64,000 nt of DNA from contig JAJPHB010000128.1 of the NCBI GenBank assembly GCA_021325525.1, positions 1-64,000 on the forward strand, in the 5' to 3' direction. Source of the DNA: Alphaproteobacteria bacterium (GTDB lineage Bacteria; Pseudomonadota; Alphaproteobacteria; ATCC43930; CGMCC-115725). The translations under genes were made by a program, and so were the position numbers. The notes below the pieces were generated by a model. That model worked only from the letters and a program-made list of their open reading frames with translations, had not been told where the DNA came from and did not search any database. Shown here piece by piece: positions 62,372 to 64,000 of the stretch (positions within the stretch are counted from its first letter, which is position 1; every line of letters begins with the position of its first letter).

Positions 62372-63226
62372 TCACGACACAACGCGGCGCAAGCCGTGTG
62401 GCGCCTGCGCTCGCCGCCCGTTGCCGGCGCGTGCGAGCAGCCACGGCGACATCAGCATTGCCGGCAGAGTCTGGTATTCGGCCGCCCGCAGCTCCGCGAT
62501 GCCGAAGCAAAGCGCTTCGTGGGCCTCGGGCGAGAGCCGGCGGAAGGTGCCGAAGACACGGTCCCAGAGCGAGAAGACCGCGCCGTAGTTAGAGTCGGCG
62601 TCCGATCGCGCCAGCGCGTGGTGAATGCGATGCATGTCGCTCGTCACCAGAAGGCGCTGGAGCCACGGCTCCCAGCGCGGCGGCAGGCGCAGATTGCCGT
62701 GCTGGATGGCGGCCGTCGTCGTCAGCACGACGCCATAGGCGAAGAGCGCCAGCGGCGGGATGTCGATGACGAGGAACCCGATCCACAGCAGGGCCGATCC
62801 GGCGACGATCTCCAGCGGGTGATGCCGCAGCGCCGTCGAGACGTCGAGATCGGGATCGGAATGATGGAGGGCGTGGAGGCGCCACAGAAACGGAACGGCG
62901 TGCTCCAGGCGATGAAGCCCGTAGCGGAGGACATCGCAGACGAGCACCCCGGCGACGATCGTCGGCAGCGCGCCGGCAAAGGGCCAGCCGGGCAGCGCCA
63001 CGCCGAGCGCGGCCGCGATCTCGCCGCGGATGCGGGCCGGCTCCGGCAGGAGCCAGACCATGAGGGCCGAGTTCACCAGGTAGAGAACGATGTTCCCGAC
63101 CCAGCGCCCGCCGACATCCACGGCCTGCTGCCGGCGCGGCCACGCCAACTCCCACGCCGCGACCAGAAAGAAGCCGCCGAACAGGGCGAGAAAGCGGAGC
63201 AGCGCGCCGCTCGTCGGCTCGGGCAT
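62372..63226 (-). CDS. Sterol desaturase / fatty acid hydroxylase family protein
   Basis: 284-residue membrane di-iron enzyme. Four to five helices and the three histidine clusters: 'LRYGLHRLEHAVPFLWRLH' (HxxxH), 'RLHALHHSDPDLDVSTALRH' (HxxHH) plus 'RHHPLEI', and 'SDMHRIHHALARSDADSNYG' (HxxHH). It hydroxylates or desaturates a lipid, such as a sterol-like, hopanoid-related or fatty-acyl substrate. The start codon overlaps the stop of the tiny PEP-CTERM gene (TGATG), so they are co-translated. The coding region ends 66 bases from the metalloprotease gene on the same strand. Confidence 0.92.
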   Translation of the reverse strand: MPEPTSGALLRFLALFGGFFLVAAWELAWPRRQQAVDVGGRWVGNIVLYLVNSALMVWLLPEPARIRGEIAAALGVALPGWPFAGALPTIVAGVLVCDVLRYGLHRLEHAVPFLWRLHALHHSDPDLDVSTALRHHPLEIVAGSALLWIGFLVIDIPPLALFAYGVVLTTTAAIQHGNLRLPPRWEPWLQRLLVTSDMHRIHHALARSDADSNYGAVFSLWDRVFGTFRRLSPEAHEALCFGIAELRAAEYQTLPAMLMSPWLLARAGNGRRAQAPHGLRRVVS

Positions 63227-63432
63227 CAGCGCTTGCGCCCGTTCCGACCTTTGCGGTGCCGGAGATAGGCGAGCGCGCCGACCCCGCCCATGAAGAGGGC
63301 GAGGCTGGTCGGCTCGGAAACGAGAACGGTGCAGCCATTGCCGGCGCCGGCCAGCGCGGAGCCGCCGGCGAGGAGCAGTGCTGAAGCGGCAATCATGACA
63401 GCGAATGCCGGAATCTTTGCCGAGAGCTCCAT
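63226..63432 (-). CDS. Mini PEP-CTERM protein, 68 residues
   Basis: N-terminal signal peptide ('KIPAFAVMIAASALLLAGGS', ALA cleavage near residue 28), only about ten mature residues including one Cys (GNGCTVLV), then directly a PEP-CTERM-like sorting segment 'SEPTSLALFMGGVGALAYLR' with basic tail HRKGRNGRKR. After processing almost nothing would remain, so the peptide may be a lipid- or glycan-linked tag, a decoy substrate for exosortase, or a regulator. It is coupled to the sterol-desaturase-family gene by TGATG. The ATG is preceded by GTGAGGAGATC. Confidence 0.8.
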   Translation of the reverse strand: MELSAKIPAFAVMIAASALLLAGGSALAGAGNGCTVLVSEPTSLALFMGGVGALAYLRHRKGRNGRKR

Positions 63433-63950
63433 CGGTTCGATCTCCTCACGAGGATTCCCTTGGACCTAGCGGACGGAGCGCTGCAACTTCCGTGCCAACA
63501 AGTAAAAACAATGAGTTAATGGGTAAACGGAAGAGATCGGCTTGACGAATGTAAGAAAATGCGACAATCGGTGGCATTGCAACTTCACGTAGCAACCATA
63601 AAAGCCGCACGACGGCTCGGAGAAAGTTCCGTTCGACTCACCTATCTGTCTGAATTTGGGTGGATTTCTTCGATCTCAACCATGAGTGACGAGTGCATCC
63701 CGCCTTGCATTTCACACAGGCCCGGACTTCTCCGATGCTGCTTTGTAAGGAGACCTGTACTTTGGGGTGTGTCGGTTTCCTTTACACGAGACGGCGTCCC
63801 TGCGGCTCTATGACGCGGCCCGGGAAGGGTTGGAGCCGCCGCGCTGGCCGGCGGCGAGGCTCTTGACGCCGCGGCGCCGACCTTGACCATGGTGCGGCCA
63901 TAGATCGCGAGGCCATCCTGAGAAAATCCGCCCTGCCGCTCTCCCGCCTG
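63433..63950. other. AT-richer stretch without a convincing gene, 518 bases
   Basis: The left half (63500-63760) is the least GC-rich DNA near the right end, with codon usage unlike the rest. Two overlapping short frames exist, plus 63559-63813 and minus 63642-63890. The minus one includes 'SLMVEIEEIHPNSDR', which looks slightly protein-like, but there is no ribosome-binding site or recognisable family. A TTGACG near 63542 could be a -35 element. It may be a promoter region, a decayed gene or a mobile-element scar. Confidence 0.35.
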
Positions 63951-64000
63951 GTGCCGGCGATGCTCGTGCTGGCGGCGCCGAGCGGCATCGCGCTCGCCGT
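63951..64000 (+). CDS. Possible start of an exported protein, cut by the window edge
   Basis: The last bases read 'VPAMLVLAAPSGIALAV' from a GTG at 63951; in the same frame upstream is 'LRKSALPLSRL', which together resemble a signal peptide (basic n-region, hydrophobic core, ALA-type cleavage site). No clear ATG or ribosome-binding site is visible, so the true start may be a non-ATG codon slightly upstream, such as CTG at 63918. Confidence 0.3.
   Translation, partial: MPAMLVLAAPSGIALA

Noticed and set aside
63559-63813. 84-codon plus-strand frame in the AT-richer stretch
   Set aside because: No ribosome-binding site, family or plausible composition; described instead as part of an unassigned region.

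Overview
The window is high-GC DNA, densely packed and AT-poor except in a few promoter regions. It reads as the chromosome of an alphaproteobacterium, probably Hyphomicrobiales- or Rhodospirillales-like. The reasons are the GC-rich codon use, the gene repertoire (TauE/SafE, EmrAB, class III cyclases fused to TPR domains, bifunctional MaeB, PEP-CTERM proteins) and dispersed palindromic repeats of the kind common between alphaproteobacterial genes. I see no rRNA, tRNA, CRISPR array or intact insertion sequence. Because of the GC bias many long antisense reading frames are open; these were discarded.

Layout. 1-17.2 kb is general metabolism and envelope: the end of a peptide-type ABC substrate-binding protein, a 2OG-Fe(II) oxygenase, a glycogen-debranching-type glucosidase, a PaaK-like CoA ligase coupled to an enoyl-CoA hydratase, a racemase, a class IV aminotransferase, a GT2 glycosyltransferase, a GMC oxidoreductase behind a membrane protein, a GFA protein, an N-carbamoyl-D-amino acid hydrolase and two unknown proteins. 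18.2-24.5 kb is a visibly less GC-rich island: aprM-aprB-aprA-sat and a metallophosphoesterase in one orientation, with a divergent LysR gene. It encodes the APS-reductase route for oxidising sulfite to sulfate with ATP formation. On either side lie short remnants, on the same strand as each other, that look like pieces of soeA and soeC. These genes belong to the other bacterial sulfite-oxidising enzyme, so the apr module appears to have replaced a soeABC operon. 24.6-30.6 kb holds folD, a panB-like gene, a TauE/SafE (sulfite-exporter family) gene, a LysR gene coupled to a flavin monooxygenase-like gene, and a PepSY/cytochrome b561 pair. 31.1-37.7 kb holds an MFS transporter, then three genes matching the methanesulfonate monooxygenase hydroxylase and Rieske ferredoxin (msmABC). 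The large subunit has the diagnostic CXH-X26-CX2H Rieske spacing. A flavin/2Fe-2S reductase (msmD-like) and a cyclic-nucleotide-binding protein lie downstream on the other strand.

How the parts fit (inference). MsmABCD would split methanesulfonate into formaldehyde and sulfite; AprMBA would oxidise sulfite with AMP to APS; Sat would turn APS plus pyrophosphate into sulfate and ATP; the TauE/SafE protein could export excess sulfite; FolD handles one-carbon units on tetrahydrofolate. The window thus holds a candidate complete C1-sulfonate to sulfate pathway, with a fossil of an older sulfite dehydrogenase beside it.

38-64 kb returns to general functions: threonine aldolase, an EmrAB-type efflux pair, a 2-hydroxyacid dehydrogenase, a cyclase-TM-SUMF1 fusion, a nucleotidyltransferase, a methyltransferase, mutS, an MFS transporter, maeB, two cyclase-TPR proteins (the second apparently catalytically dead), a PEP-CTERM metalloprotease, a sterol-desaturase-family enzyme coupled to a tiny PEP-CTERM protein, and an AT-richer stretch with no convincing gene near the right edge.
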